From positions 1 to 61,638 of the IMG/VR virus record IMGVR_UViG_3300046683_000206: a DNA stretch of 61,638 bases. One strand, written 5' to 3'. Position numbers and translations under genes: made by a program. Below, one piece after another: positions 14,447-22,707 of the stretch; the first letter of the stretch is position 1; every line of letters starts with the position of its first letter. The notes under the pieces are model-generated. The model was not told where the DNA came from and searched no databases. It was given only the letters and a program-made list of their open reading frames with translations. Source of the stretch: a virus.

Positions 14447-15862
14447 TTAACCTCGTGCGCGCGTTTTTGCTTGCCGCGCCGTGTAGATGTGCATTGCCCA
14501 CCGCTCGGCGCTCGCATAGCCCTGCGAGATCGCGTAGCGGACCAGTTCCTCCAATGTGCGCGCTCGACGTCGCGCAGGGTCAGTCTTCTTCCGCGGCTTG
14601 CCGTAGCGTGATTTCGCGAGCAAGTCCGCGTTCATCTCTTGAAGCTCGCCGTCGACGCGCTCGGGTGCGGCGCGTGATGTATTCCAGCCGATGACGATGG
14701 CTCCGCACTCGGGACAGTAGCGGAACGGTTTGGCGAATGTGCCGAAGCACACCTTGCAGGTGAAGACTGCCGGTGTCTTTTTCTTTTTCTTGCGACCCTC
14801 GAGCGACCACTCGCGCACCTCGTCGGGCATGCCGTGTCGCATCGTGTTGCCGACTTGGTCGAGGTAGATGCCGTGGGTCTTGCCGGGTGCGGGCCGAAGC
14901 ATGCGCCCGATGAATTGCAGGTAAAATGTGAGGGAGTCGGTGGGCCGCAGATCGATCAGCGATTGAACGCCGGGGATATCGACTCCCTCACCAAACAGGT
15001 CAACATTGCACAGATGGGAAATTTCGCCACGTTTGAAATCATTAAACATCTGCCGGCGCTCGGAATCTGGCGTCTTCGCGTCGAGGTGGACTGCGACGAA
15101 TCCGGCCTTGCAGAACTCCTCGGCCACCTTGACGCTCGCCTCGACGCCGACGGATCGAATCAGACACCTCGTTCCCGGCGCGTGCTTGCGGTACTCGGCA
15201 ATGCTGTCACCGACGATGGTCGACTTGGCGACCGCCTCTTGCATCTGGTGCTTGTTGAACTCGCCCGCGACATGTCCAACCTGCGAGAGGTCGAGCGTGG
15301 TGGGCGGCGGGGCGTAGATGCGGTAGTCGGCAAGGTAGCCGTTGTCGATGAGCCAGCGCATCGACTGGCCTTCGCATATCTCGTCGAAGTGACTGCCAAG
15401 CCCCTTCCCGTCGAGACGTTGTGGGGTCGCCGTCAGCCCGATGTAGTAGGCGTTCGGATATCCCTCCTGCAGCGTCGACCACTTGGGCGCGCAGCAGTGA
15501 TGAGCCTCGTCGGGGATGAGTACTCGCGGCGCGGGCAAGTCGGCCTGGCGACGCTTCAGTGAATCGATGAGGACAACCTGTAGCGCCCTGTTGCCCTCGG
15601 TCGGATGACCGCGAGCGACGATGCCGACCGGCAGGCCCGCGTCACAGAAAGCCTGCGCGGCCTGGTCCAGCAACTCGCGGCGATGCACGACGAACCAGAC
15701 CGGCAGGAAATCGCGTTCGATGGATGACGCGCAAATCTTCGTGGCGATCCGCGTCTTGCCGCCGCCGGTCGGCAGGACAATCAGCGGACGCCTGACCTTG
15801 CGTCGCATCGCGTCACGCACGCGCTCGAGCAGCGACTCCTGATGCGGGTAGAGCTCGATCAC
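14447..15862 (-). CDS. SF2 DEAD/DEAH-box helicase with C-terminal zinc finger
   Basis: 471 residues from a GTG that overlaps the upstream stop (GTGA). ATP-driven translocase or unwinding enzyme of the SSL2/RAD25-like type. Motifs: Q-like YPHQESLLERV (5-15), Walker A PTGGGKT (31-37), DEAH (118-121), motif III GLTATP (142-147), motif V-like DLFGEGVDIPG and motif VI QFIGRMLRP. A zinc finger CKVCFGTFAKPFRYCPECGA follows, then a basic C-terminal tail. It is complete in all catalytic motifs. Roles in replication restart, recombination or origin opening are possible. It neighbours a VRR-NUC nuclease, as in many phages. Confidence 0.9.
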   Translation of the reverse strand: MIELYPHQESLLERVRDAMRRKVRRPLIVLPTGGGKTRIATKICASSIERDFLPVWFVVHRRELLDQAAQAFCDAGLPVGIVARGHPTEGNRALQVVLIDSLKRRQADLPAPRVLIPDEAHHCCAPKWSTLQEGYPNAYYIGLTATPQRLDGKGLGSHFDEICEGQSMRWLIDNGYLADYRIYAPPPTTLDLSQVGHVAGEFNKHQMQEAVAKSTIVGDSIAEYRKHAPGTRCLIRSVGVEASVKVAEEFCKAGFVAVHLDAKTPDSERRQMFNDFKRGEISHLCNVDLFGEGVDIPGVQSLIDLRPTDSLTFYLQFIGRMLRPAPGKTHGIYLDQVGNTMRHGMPDEVREWSLEGRKKKKKTPAVFTCKVCFGTFAKPFRYCPECGAIVIGWNTSRAAPERVDGELQEMNADLLAKSRYGKPRKKTDPARRRARTLEELVRYAISQGYASAERWAMHIYTARQAKTRARG

Positions 15863-16338
15863 GGCACGGCGCGCGTCACGAGCTCGACGGTCTCGACCTT
15901 CGCCGGATCGTCGTAACTGCCCGCCATGCGGATGTTGCGACCGTAGTCCTCCTGCACGATGCGCCAGCGGCGCACCCCGCCGCGTGTCGGTTCCGCTTCC
16001 GGCGTGACCCGGTAGATGTACGCGCCCCAATTCCAGATGATTCTGTCGTTGTCTTCCGGCGGGGTCCAACACCACATGCCTGATGGATCGTCCCGCGCAC
16101 GGCGTTGAATCAGTTTCCCGGTCATCGCTGCGGTCTGCACATCGATCATGTACTGCTGATCGGGAAGGTTGCGCGCTCGCGCCGCCGCCTCTTGAGGTGT
16201 GTCCGGACGCATCGTCGTTTCGTAGGCGTGCCGGTACTGCGCTTGGTCTTCCATCTCTCGCTCCTGATCTTGCAGAAGGCGACGAGCCGCAAGGATCACT
16301 TGCGGCCCGAAGCCAAGGTTGTCGGAACAGCCGCTCAC
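15859..16338 (-). CDS. Hypothetical protein of the DNA-metabolism operon
   Basis: 159 residues from GTG (GTGA overlap); an internal ATG (MEDQAQYRHA) is an alternative start. The N-terminal third is helical and the C-terminal part beta-rich with many Trp (IIWNWGAYIYRVTPE, VRRWRIVQEDYG). I recognise no family. It is coupled at both ends to its neighbours. Confidence 0.65.
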   Translation of the reverse strand: MSGCSDNLGFGPQVILAARRLLQDQEREMEDQAQYRHAYETTMRPDTPQEAAARARNLPDQQYMIDVQTAAMTGKLIQRRARDDPSGMWCWTPPEDNDRIIWNWGAYIYRVTPEAEPTRGGVRRWRIVQEDYGRNIRMAGSYDDPAKVETVELVTRAVP

Positions 16339-16616
16339 GCAGCTGGAACGTCGAGCTTCAACTGCTTGGGCGGACCCGGCTGCACGGTCGCGTCGAGGAT
16401 GTCTTCGCCCTTGATCGAGAGTGCTTCCTTGATCGTCAGTATCGTGACGTCGAAACGGTTGTAGCTGGCGAAGTTTTTCGCTTGGCTGCGGCTGGATGCG
16501 ATCACGTAGATGACGTCGCCGGTGACGCGGTCCTTGACCTTGTAGTGCCGCGTGTCGTTTTCTTTCTGCGGTGCCGGGGTTGCGGTTTCGGGGGTGGGAG
16601 TGACGTTGTCGTTCAT
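16335..16616 (-). CDS. Small hypothetical protein
   Basis: 93 residues, starting MNDNVTPTPETATPAPQKEN. The Thr/Pro/Glu tail is disordered. A compact domain follows (RHYKVKDRVTGDVIYVIASS, then a helix). This layout suits a small adaptor or ssDNA-associated protein, but there is no specific motif. It starts 4 nt inside the VRR-NUC gene end. Confidence 0.62.
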   Translation of the reverse strand: MNDNVTPTPETATPAPQKENDTRHYKVKDRVTGDVIYVIASSRSQAKNFASYNRFDVTILTIKEALSIKGEDILDATVQPGPPKQLKLDVPAA

Positions 16617-17032
16617 GGCTCTTTGTGTCCTATGAGTTGGTGGTAGTCCGCGATGCTTTGCACCACGCCTGCGATGCCCCCGGAGGCGCGGACGGCCTCG
16701 AGGAATTTCTTCTGCTGCTCTTCGCGCTCGCGCTCTTTCTTGTTGCGCTTCTTGCGAGTGAGTTCGTTCGGTGACTTGACCTCGATGGCCGTAAAGACGG
16801 CCATGTTCTGCGGGTAAGTGTAGGTGCGAATGGAGTCGCGTATCGAGACTTTCGTGGCGCGAATCGTCCAGCCGATCAGGTCAGCACCGCCCTTGCCGCC
16901 GACGCCATACGGCACGGTGTATACATGTCCACTTTCGGACGTGTACTTCGCCATGCCGATGTTGTTGCGGAAAAGACGGTTACCGAGACGAGTCGCTTCG
17001 CAAAGCAACTCGCCGTACAGATCGACTTCCAT
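16613..17032 (-). CDS. VRR-NUC domain nuclease
   Basis: 139 residues. VRR-NUC proteins are PD-(D/E)XK-type nucleases that cut branched or structured DNA. Visible active-site pattern: RNNIG near 22-26, GGADLIGW with Asp51, IEVKSP with Glu84 and Lys86, then EEQQKKFLEAVRASGG with the conserved Gln. The length is normal for stand-alone phage members. An unusual lysine-rich insert (KKRNKKEREREEQQ) lies before the last helix. It probably resolves replication or recombination intermediates with the neighbouring helicase. Confidence 0.88.
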   Translation of the reverse strand: MEVDLYGELLCEATRLGNRLFRNNIGMAKYTSESGHVYTVPYGVGGKGGADLIGWTIRATKVSIRDSIRTYTYPQNMAVFTAIEVKSPNELTRKKRNKKEREREEQQKKFLEAVRASGGIAGVVQSIADYHQLIGHKEP

Positions 17033-17046
17033 GAATTGCTCCCGCT

Positions 17047-17529
17047 TTACGCTACGCGACGACGCTTTGCCTTCTCGGTTTTTGCGAGATTAACCACCGC
17101 CGTTCCGACATCCCACGACGGGATCACACCGGACTTGATTCGGTAAATCGTTGGTTGTGCCACACCGACTGATTCAGCGATTTGAGCCTGAGTCCAGCCG
17201 CGCGCGAGAAGTGCTTCTACTGCAAACTGTGGGGTCATTGGCCTGCTCGATTCTGCTGCAAAGTCGTAGGGTTCTTTTTCTTTTTTCGGTGGGCGAGGAA
17301 TGAAACGCACGACATTGTATTTTGGGCATTCCTTCCGCACGGCCTCACGTTCTGCCGTGATCGCTTGATCTCTCGTTTCAAAGCGTTCGACTGTGATGTT
17401 CTGCACCTCGTTGAACCAAGGCGCTTTCCGTGCGTGCGTCTTGAGTCTTCCCTGCAATCCGATGGTCATGCCGACATACAGCAGCGCACCGGACTTGTCG
17501 AAATGGCGATAGAGGGAGGCTGCGCTCAT
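17047..17529 (-). CDS. GIY-YIG nuclease domain fused to a helix-turn-helix
   Basis: 160 residues, starting MSAASLYRHFDKSGALLYVG. The N-terminal part (about 4-85) is a divergent GIY-YIG domain: SLYRHF and LLYVG replace the signature strands, GRLKTH follows, and Glu60 in AEREAV is the probable metal-binding residue. After a Lys/Pro linker a Cro-type helix-turn-helix (about 108-140, GWTQAQIAESVGVAQPTIYR) could give DNA specificity. This start has no clear ribosome binding site, and a TTG at 17565 is an alternative. It may be a homing-type enzyme, a regulator that lost activity, or both. It heads the minus-strand operon. Confidence 0.78.
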   Translation of the reverse strand: MSAASLYRHFDKSGALLYVGMTIGLQGRLKTHARKAPWFNEVQNITVERFETRDQAITAEREAVRKECPKYNVVRFIPRPPKKEKEPYDFAAESSRPMTPQFAVEALLARGWTQAQIAESVGVAQPTIYRIKSGVIPSWDVGTAVVNLAKTEKAKRRRVA

Positions 17530-17571
17530 GCGGCTGAGAATACGCCGTCGCGGATTATCTTTCAACGGATA

Positions 17572-17600
17572 TTGACTCTACATATACGTGAGCGTATCGT
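17572..17600 (+). promoter_or_regulatory. Sigma70-type promoter of the second plus-strand operon
   Basis: TTGACT, a 17-bp spacer and TATCGT. It lies in the 116-bp divergent gap between the GIY-YIG gene and the nuclease gene at 17646. Transcription would start near 17607. Confidence 0.6.
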
Positions 17601-17645
17601 GAGCGGTGGGGAAAACCACCCCACCCACCCGACGAGGAAAACTCT

Positions 17646-18500
17646 ATGACTATCAATGCCCCCGGCATTTTCGACATCCCGTTTTCTGAGTACCTGGGCG
17701 ACCCGTGCGTGGTCCCGGCCCTGTCCAGCGGCATCGCCCACCGTCTGATCACGGCCAGCCCCCTCCACGCGTACAACGAACACCCGCGCCTCGGTGGCAC
17801 CCGCGAGGAATCCAACGAGGCCGACATCGGTTCCGCCGCGCACGAGATGCTGCTGGGTGGCGAGGATCGCATCGCGTGGCTTCCGTACAAGGACTGGCGC
17901 ACGAACGAGTCGAAGGATGCCCGCGAGGCAGTGCGCGAGGGCAACCGCATTCCGATGCTCGCGCACAAGCAGCCGGAAGTGTTCGCGATGGTCGACGCGG
18001 CGCACGCCTTCATCCAAGGGACCGAGATCGCTGGCGTGTTCGACCGTGGCATGTCGGAGCGCACGCTGGTCTGGAAGGAGGGCGACGTGTGGTGCCGCGC
18101 TCGACCGGACTGGCTCACCAACGATCACGACGTCATGCTGCACTACAAGACGACCGAAGCCTCGGCCAGGCCCAGCAAATTCATTCGCGGCATCTTCGCG
18201 AACATGGGCTACGGCTTCTCGATGCGCTTCTATGCTCGCGGCCTCGCCGCCGTGTTCCAGCCGCTGCCTAGTGTCAAGCACTTGGTGCTGGTGCAAGAGC
18301 AGAAAGCACCCTACGCGTGCAGCCTGATCAGTCTGACGCCAGCGATGGCCGAGATCGAAGACGCACGCGTGCGCGTCGCCATCGCGATGTGGCGCAAGTG
18401 TCTGGCCGAAGATGCTTGGCCGGGTTACGACTCGCGGATCCACTATGCCGATCCGACGCCGTGGCAGTTGGCCGAAGCAGAGGAGCTCGCACTGTCATGA
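17646..18500 (+). CDS. PD-(D/E)XK exonuclease-like protein
   Basis: 284 residues. It resembles the RecE/YqaJ-like exonucleases that phages use to make single-stranded ends for recombination. The start PALSSGIAHRLITASPLHAY and GSAAHEMLLGG (62-72) are typical of the family. The catalytic region reads GDVWCRARPDW (Asp155) and LHYKTT (Lys168). The position two residues before Lys168 should be Asp or Glu but is His166, so activity is doubtful; CAC versus GAC is a single base change. It is first in an operon that also encodes a RecA-like ATPase, consistent with a recombination module. Confidence 0.82.
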   Translation: MTINAPGIFDIPFSEYLGDPCVVPALSSGIAHRLITASPLHAYNEHPRLGGTREESNEADIGSAAHEMLLGGEDRIAWLPYKDWRTNESKDAREAVREGNRIPMLAHKQPEVFAMVDAAHAFIQGTEIAGVFDRGMSERTLVWKEGDVWCRARPDWLTNDHDVMLHYKTTEASARPSKFIRGIFANMGYGFSMRFYARGLAAVFQPLPSVKHLVLVQEQKAPYACSLISLTPAMAEIEDARVRVAIAMWRKCLAEDAWPGYDSRIHYADPTPWQLAEAEELALS

Positions 18501-18721
18501 AAAAGGGAGACACGCTGGTCAAGGTCAGCGGCAATTTGCCGCTACACCTTCGGTACGAGGAAAACGCGCGCGAAGCGTTCGCGCTCCTCGCACTCATCAA
18601 CGCGGAGTTCACGACCGATCCGATGAGCGTGCAGTGCTTCGACCTGAGCATCGTCGAGCGTGTGCGCGTGTGCGTCGGCAAGCGCGTTGCGCTCGTCAGA
18701 GCGGCAGGCGGTGAATCATGA
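18497..18721 (+). CDS. Small hypothetical protein
   Basis: 74 residues, starting MKKGDTLVKVSGNLPLHLRY. It is a mixed alpha/beta protein ending in a basic strand (RVCVGKRVALVRAAGG). It overlaps both neighbours by ATGA. No domain recognised. Confidence 0.6.
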   Translation: MKKGDTLVKVSGNLPLHLRYEENAREAFALLALINAEFTTDPMSVQCFDLSIVERVRVCVGKRVALVRAAGGES

Positions 18722-18918
18722 GCGAGCAGGCCGAGCGCGAGATCAACGAGATCCTCGACGGCATGGTCGAGGTTGGCCTGCCGCCGCGCGCGATGATCGC
18801 GCTCGTCGATGTACAGAAGGCGATGGTCCTCGCGTGGGACCGTGGCTACAACGCTGCTGTCGACGATGCGGTTGCGATCGTCGAGGGACGCATGAGCAAA
18901 CACGAGGCAAGAAAATGA
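18718..18918 (+). CDS. Small acidic helical protein
   Basis: 66 residues, starting MSEQAEREINEILDGMVEVG. It is almost wholly helical and acidic. The middle helix (RAMIALVDVQKAMVLAWDRG) is amphipathic, suggesting an oligomer or a partner protein. ATGA overlaps at both ends. Confidence 0.6.
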   Translation: MSEQAEREINEILDGMVEVGLPPRAMIALVDVQKAMVLAWDRGYNAAVDDAVAIVEGRMSKHEARK

Positions 18919-19196
18919 GCGAACCCAACCTGATGAAAGACGTCGTGCTGTCACCCGAGGGCGTCGAGGAAAAAGTCGTCGAGGTGCGCACGTACCAGAT
19001 CTGCCTCACCGGCGGCGGAAAGTTTCGCGTGTACTACGGCGAGAAGGATTGCCGACACACCGTCGGCATCTTCGACGACGTCAAGCAGGCGCGCAACCGC
19101 ATGGGCATGATCATGAACATGAACGGCGCGATGATCGTGCGCCCCGACGAGACGATCACGATGATCCTGAAGAACCTGCTGGGGGACGACGAATGA
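18915..19196 (+). CDS. Small hypothetical protein
   Basis: 93 residues, starting MSEPNLMKDVVLSPEGVEEK. A beta-rich segment (TYQICLTGGGKFRVYYG) precedes a Met-rich helix (ARNRMGMIMNMNGAMI). It is coupled to the ATPase gene by ATGA and may be its partner. Confidence 0.6.
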   Translation: MSEPNLMKDVVLSPEGVEEKVVEVRTYQICLTGGGKFRVYYGEKDCRHTVGIFDDVKQARNRMGMIMNMNGAMIVRPDETITMILKNLLGDDE

Positions 19197-20149
19197 GTTT
19201 CCAATTCAGGCCAGCAACACGCGAGTCCGTTGGTCTTCTCATCGGATTGGCTGGCGGAACAGGTTCAGGGAAAACTTTTTCCGCGATGCGACTGGCAAGC
19301 GGCATTTGCCGCGCGCTGGGCAAGCCGCGGTTCGCGGTGATCGACACCGAAGCGCGCCGCGCGCTGCACTACGCCGACCGCTTCAACTTCGACCACGGTG
19401 AGTTGAAGGGACCATTCAGGCCAGAGCGCTACACCGAAGCCATCGTCGCCGCCGACGACGCGGGCTACCCGGTGATCCTCGTCGACAGCACCTCGCATGT
19501 GTGGGCGGGCGACGGCGGAGTACTTGAGATGCAAGAGGACGAGCTCGACCGGATGGCCGGTCAGGACTACCGCAAGCGCGAGGCGTGCAAAGTGGCCTCG
19601 TGGATCAAACCCAAGGGTAGCCACAAGAAGATGGTCTCGCGCCTGCTCCAGGTGCGCGCACATCTCATCTTGTGCTTCAGGGCCGAACCGAAGATCGAGA
19701 TGGTCAAGGATCCACAGACCGGCAAGATGCAGATCATCGCCAAGCAGAGCCTGACCGGTTTGGACGGCTGGATTCCGATCAGCGAAAAGAACCTGCCGTT
19801 CGAACTCACCGTTTCCTTCCTGATGATGGCGAGCAACCCCGGCGTCGGCATGCCGATCAAACTGCAGGAGCAGCACCGTGCGCTGTTCCCGAAGGGCCAG
19901 CAGATCAACGAGACGAGCGGCGAGAAGATCGCGGAGTGGGCCGCAGGCGGCGTGCCGCGAGCGCCTGCGGAGCCGCCCACCGACATTGTCGCGAACCCTG
20001 CGCTTGCGGTGGCAACTGCCGCGCTCGAGTCTGCGGCGGCGGAAGGCCAGACAGCATTGCTCGCAGCGTGGCAGAACCTGACCGACGAGGGCCGCAACGA
20101 ACTCGGTGCGCTGTTCGGTCGGCTGAAGAAGACGGCGAAGCGCGCATGA
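19193..20149 (+). CDS. RecA-like/AAA ATPase, Sak4-type candidate
   Basis: 318 residues, starting MSFQFRPATRESVGLLIGLA. Walker A GGTGSGKT (21-28) and a probable Walker B VILVDSTSH (about 93-101) define a P-loop ATPase of the type called Sak4 or phage nucleotide-binding protein. Those are thought to assist single-strand annealing or strand exchange. LLQVRAHLILCFRAEPK is the following core strand, and an Ala/Glu-rich tail (from about 250) ends in basic KKTAKRA. Together with the PD-(D/E)XK gene four genes upstream it would form the recombination module. Confidence 0.8.
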   Translation: MSFQFRPATRESVGLLIGLAGGTGSGKTFSAMRLASGICRALGKPRFAVIDTEARRALHYADRFNFDHGELKGPFRPERYTEAIVAADDAGYPVILVDSTSHVWAGDGGVLEMQEDELDRMAGQDYRKREACKVASWIKPKGSHKKMVSRLLQVRAHLILCFRAEPKIEMVKDPQTGKMQIIAKQSLTGLDGWIPISEKNLPFELTVSFLMMASNPGVGMPIKLQEQHRALFPKGQQINETSGEKIAEWAAGGVPRAPAEPPTDIVANPALAVATAALESAAAEGQTALLAAWQNLTDEGRNELGALFGRLKKTAKRA

Positions 20150-20631
20150 TCGTCGAAACGAAAAACGCGAGCCTCTCGACGCTCGCTGTCACGATTCAGG
20201 CGCTTCATGTCAGCGGCAAGCAGATGACGCTGGCGGTGTTCCGGCAATTGCCAGACAAGAAGGAAACCAAAGCGTGCGAGTTGTGGGGTGTGGTTCGCTA
20301 CTTCATCAAGGACGAAGGCTATCTTTGGCTTGTGTACTCGGAAAATGGAATCCTTTATCGAAGGGACATCCGCCCGCATGAACCACAGCGTTATGACAGC
20401 AGACTGGTCGAACTCAAGAACGAACTCCAGAGAGCAATAGACAACGTCAAAAGGTACGAGGACATCAAGTGGGAAAAGTACCTAGCAGAAGCGCAACAGA
20501 GCGTTGCAAAGCTGGAAAAGCAAGTCGCTGAGGAACATGAAAACGTGGAGAATTATTACGCGCGCGATGTTGCCGTCTACGAGAGAGAGAGTTATCTCGC
20601 CAACCTCACCCAGCTTTTCATCGCCGTATGA
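20146..20631 (+). CDS. Hypothetical coiled-coil protein
   Basis: 161 residues, starting MIVETKNASLSTLAVTIQAL. A beta-rich first half (LWGVVRYFIKDEGYLWLVYS) is followed by a long charged coiled coil (about 85-145, ELKNELQRAIDNVKRYEDI). Its codons are less GC-rich than the ATPase gene before it, which hints at separate ancestry. No family recognised. Confidence 0.65.
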   Translation: MIVETKNASLSTLAVTIQALHVSGKQMTLAVFRQLPDKKETKACELWGVVRYFIKDEGYLWLVYSENGILYRRDIRPHEPQRYDSRLVELKNELQRAIDNVKRYEDIKWEKYLAEAQQSVAKLEKQVAEEHENVENYYARDVAVYERESYLANLTQLFIAV

Positions 20632-20885
20632 ACGAACCCGATCTCATCACCGGCATCGTGCCGTGGGACGACCGACTGGTCTGTCACTGGATTGCGTGGG
20701 AAGCGATCAGTCCGACAAAGTTGCGGCTGCGCCTGCCGCCAAACAACGTGTGCGACATGTCTGGCGCAATCGCTGTTGCCACATGCGTTATGCCTTTGGT
20801 CACGCGAATCGAAACCACCGTCGGCGGGAAACCCGACACGCGGTATGAAAACTGGTGCGGGAACTGGCAGGCATTCGACCCATGA
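20628..20885 (+). CDS. Small hypothetical protein
   Basis: 85 residues, starting MNEPDLITGIVPWDDRLVCH. Many Trp and a hydrophobic central strand (CDMSGAIAVATCVMPLVT). It overlaps its neighbours by ATGA. Function unknown. Confidence 0.6.
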   Translation: MNEPDLITGIVPWDDRLVCHWIAWEAISPTKLRLRLPPNNVCDMSGAIAVATCVMPLVTRIETTVGGKPDTRYENWCGNWQAFDP

Positions 20886-21079
20886 AACGCAACACACGCG
20901 CAACGCTCACCCGCCGCCACGATGTGCTGATGTCGCGCTTGTGCGACCTGACGTACCGTGCGCGCACGTACACGAACGCGACAAACGACGCCGATAGGAT
21001 GCAGCAACTTCGCTGCCTCGGTGAGGCTGCGCTCGCGTACTCTTCCGCACTCCGAACACTGGCGAGGTCCAGACCCTGA
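20882..21079 (+). CDS. Small basic helical protein
   Basis: 65 residues, starting MKRNTRATLTRRHDVLMSRL. It is Arg-rich and probably all helical, so it could bind nucleic acid. The stop TGA shares its A with the next start codon (TGATG). Confidence 0.58.
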   Translation: MKRNTRATLTRRHDVLMSRLCDLTYRARTYTNATNDADRMQQLRCLGEAALAYSSALRTLARSRP

Positions 21080-21207
21080 TGTGCAAGCTGATCTGCAAGC
21101 TGTTCAACCGGCACCGCTGGCAGCGCGTGAACCTGCGCGGCTGCGTTCTTGATAAATGTACACATTGCGGCAGGCACCGCAGCGTAACGATGGGAGTACC
21201 GCAATAA
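21079..21207 (+). CDS. Zinc-finger-like microprotein
   Basis: 42 residues, starting MCKLICKLFNRHRWQRVNLR. The end CVLDKCTHCGRHRS has cysteines and histidines spaced like a zinc knuckle. It is bracketed by TGATG and TAATG overlaps, which argue that it is translated. No family recognised. Confidence 0.55.
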   Translation: MCKLICKLFNRHRWQRVNLRGCVLDKCTHCGRHRSVTMGVPQ

Positions 21208-21605
21208 TGTTTTCAGTCCAGCAGAAGCGCGACATCGCGACCGCCGTGCAGAACATCCTGCACAACACGCATCACCCCGAATTGCCGCATGGTGAGATTG
21301 CGTTCACGCTCGCCGTCGAGGGCGCGACGAGGGCGTCGTGGGCGCACATCCACAACAACGGCGCGGTGCCTCATCCCGACGTCAACCCGCACAACGAGAT
21401 GATGGCGCTGGTCGAGGAAGAGCAGACAGAAGAGCAGCGCATTATCGCGGCGATGCGTGACCTGCTTGGTGGCATCCGATTTGCGATGGATCAGGCGAAC
21501 AAATTTGAGGGTCGAGTCGATTGGACGCAAATGATCGCAGCGATCGACCAGGTCGTGAACGATCCGCTGACCCCGGTGGGTCCACCGCAAGAAGAGCGCG
21601 CATGA
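21207..21605 (+). CDS. Hypothetical protein
   Basis: 132 residues, starting MFSVQQKRDIATAVQNILHN. The N-terminal part (to about 65) has a repeated His-rich pattern (HNTHHPELPHGE, AHIHNNGAVPHPDVNPHNE) that could hold a metal. The second half is an acidic helix bundle. The start is coupled by TAATG. It ends PVGPPQEERA, similar to the ends of two later genes. Confidence 0.62.
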   Translation: MFSVQQKRDIATAVQNILHNTHHPELPHGEIAFTLAVEGATRASWAHIHNNGAVPHPDVNPHNEMMALVEEEQTEEQRIIAAMRDLLGGIRFAMDQANKFEGRVDWTQMIAAIDQVVNDPLTPVGPPQEERA

Positions 21606-22489
21606 CCACGACACCGGGTTATACGGAACTGTTGCAGGCAGTCCATGAGATTTGTGATGGGCTGAGAGAGTGCTGTGGGCGTGGATTACAAAACCACCCG
21701 GAAGAACCGCCGGAATGCTGCGGTGAGCCTGAAGTGGTGTCTGAACTTGTTCTCGCCCGCGCCGCCGAACTCACGCAGGTGACCGCGCGAGAGGCGATTG
21801 CAGACACGCAAAACGTGGAAATAACGGATGCAGACGTTACCGACGCCTATAGCATACTGATTCGTACAGACAGCGGCTATGACTTTGATAAATGGCGTGC
21901 GTTGATTGGGCCGATCGAACTGCGACTTGGAATTCGCGATGTTCTAGAGTCCTTTGTATCAGTGAAGGCCGCAAGTCCTGCGAAGGATGGCGGGGATCAG
22001 GCCGAACTGAAGTGGGCGCTCGATGCCGGTGACGTTCTTGCCGATTGGTGCAATCGTTCCGGCAACGCATTGCAGGCAATGATGGACGCCCACGAGCGCC
22101 GTATTCGTACACTCTGCACACCGGAGCAATTGATTGCAAAACCATGGGAGTGCGCTGAGTGGATTGAGGCACGCGATGCGTTGCGAGCAAAGCCAGTAGC
22201 AGTAGTTGAAATTGAATCGCAATCCCTCGCCTCGCAGATGCGCCCTCAGTCCGCTGTGCAGGGGTGGATCACCGGGTATTTGCCGACTCAGCGAGCGGTT
22301 GAGGTAGTGTTGGACAATGATTTGCCGGAATGGATCGGCAACAAAATTCGTGTGTTCATCGCTGGACGTGCAACCTTCGATGCGATTGGACGTAGCGGCC
22401 AAGGTCACAATGCAGACTGGTGCGCTGGATGGACTGCACACCTGATTGCTTCCGCCGTTCCGCAGCCACCGCAAGGAGAAGTCAAGTGA
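21602..22489 (+). CDS. Hypothetical protein of mosaic appearance
   Basis: 295 residues, starting MTTTPGYTELLQAVHEICDG. An N-terminal Cys cluster (LRECCGRG, PPECCGEP) is followed by helical segments and a C-terminal beta part ending AVPQPPQGEVK. Codons here are visibly less GC-biased than in flanking operons, so this and the following genes look recently acquired. The last 30 bases contain a 21-nt sequence repeated at the end of the next gene. Function unknown. Confidence 0.62.
   Translation: MTTTPGYTELLQAVHEICDGLRECCGRGLQNHPEEPPECCGEPEVVSELVLARAAELTQVTAREAIADTQNVEITDADVTDAYSILIRTDSGYDFDKWRALIGPIELRLGIRDVLESFVSVKAASPAKDGGDQAELKWALDAGDVLADWCNRSGNALQAMMDAHERRIRTLCTPEQLIAKPWECAEWIEARDALRAKPVAVVEIESQSLASQMRPQSAVQGWITGYLPTQRAVEVVLDNDLPEWIGNKIRVFIAGRATFDAIGRSGQGHNADWCAGWTAHLIASAVPQPPQGEVK
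22459..22479 (+). repeat. 21-nt direct repeat, copy 1 (PQPPQGE coding)
   Basis: Identical to 22674-22694. It codes for PQPPQGE near the gene end and supplies the ribosome binding site (AAGGAGA) for the next gene. A duplicated joint of this kind may mark where genes were added. Confidence 0.85.
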
Positions 22490-22707
22490 CGATTCAATTC
22501 CAAGGTCATGTTGAGTGTGTTAGCAGATCGCCAGCGCCAACCGATCATGTTCACGTTTATGTGGTAACAGACAGCGGCGTTGGTCCAGAGGGAATTCACA
22601 TCAACGTACCGAAGTCGGAAGCAGCCCACTGGCTTGTTGGCAAGACCGTAAGCATCACCATGTATGCCTATGATCCGCAGCCACCGCAAGGAGAGGGACA
22701 TGAGTGA
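22486..22707 (+). CDS. Small hypothetical protein
   Basis: 73 residues from GTG (GTGA overlap), VTIQFQGHVECVSRSPAPTD. It is beta-rich (HVHVYVVTDSGVG, KTVSITMYAYD), perhaps a small OB-like or Ig-like barrel. It ends PQPPQGEGHE, the repeat motif. Function unknown. Confidence 0.6.
   Translation: MTIQFQGHVECVSRSPAPTDHVHVYVVTDSGVGPEGIHINVPKSEAAHWLVGKTVSITMYAYDPQPPQGEGHE
22674..22694 (+). repeat. 21-nt direct repeat, copy 2 (PQPPQGE coding)
   Basis: Second copy of 22459-22479, 215 bp downstream, at the corresponding place of the next gene. It carries AAGGAGA, the ribosome binding site for the gene at 22700. Confidence 0.85.
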
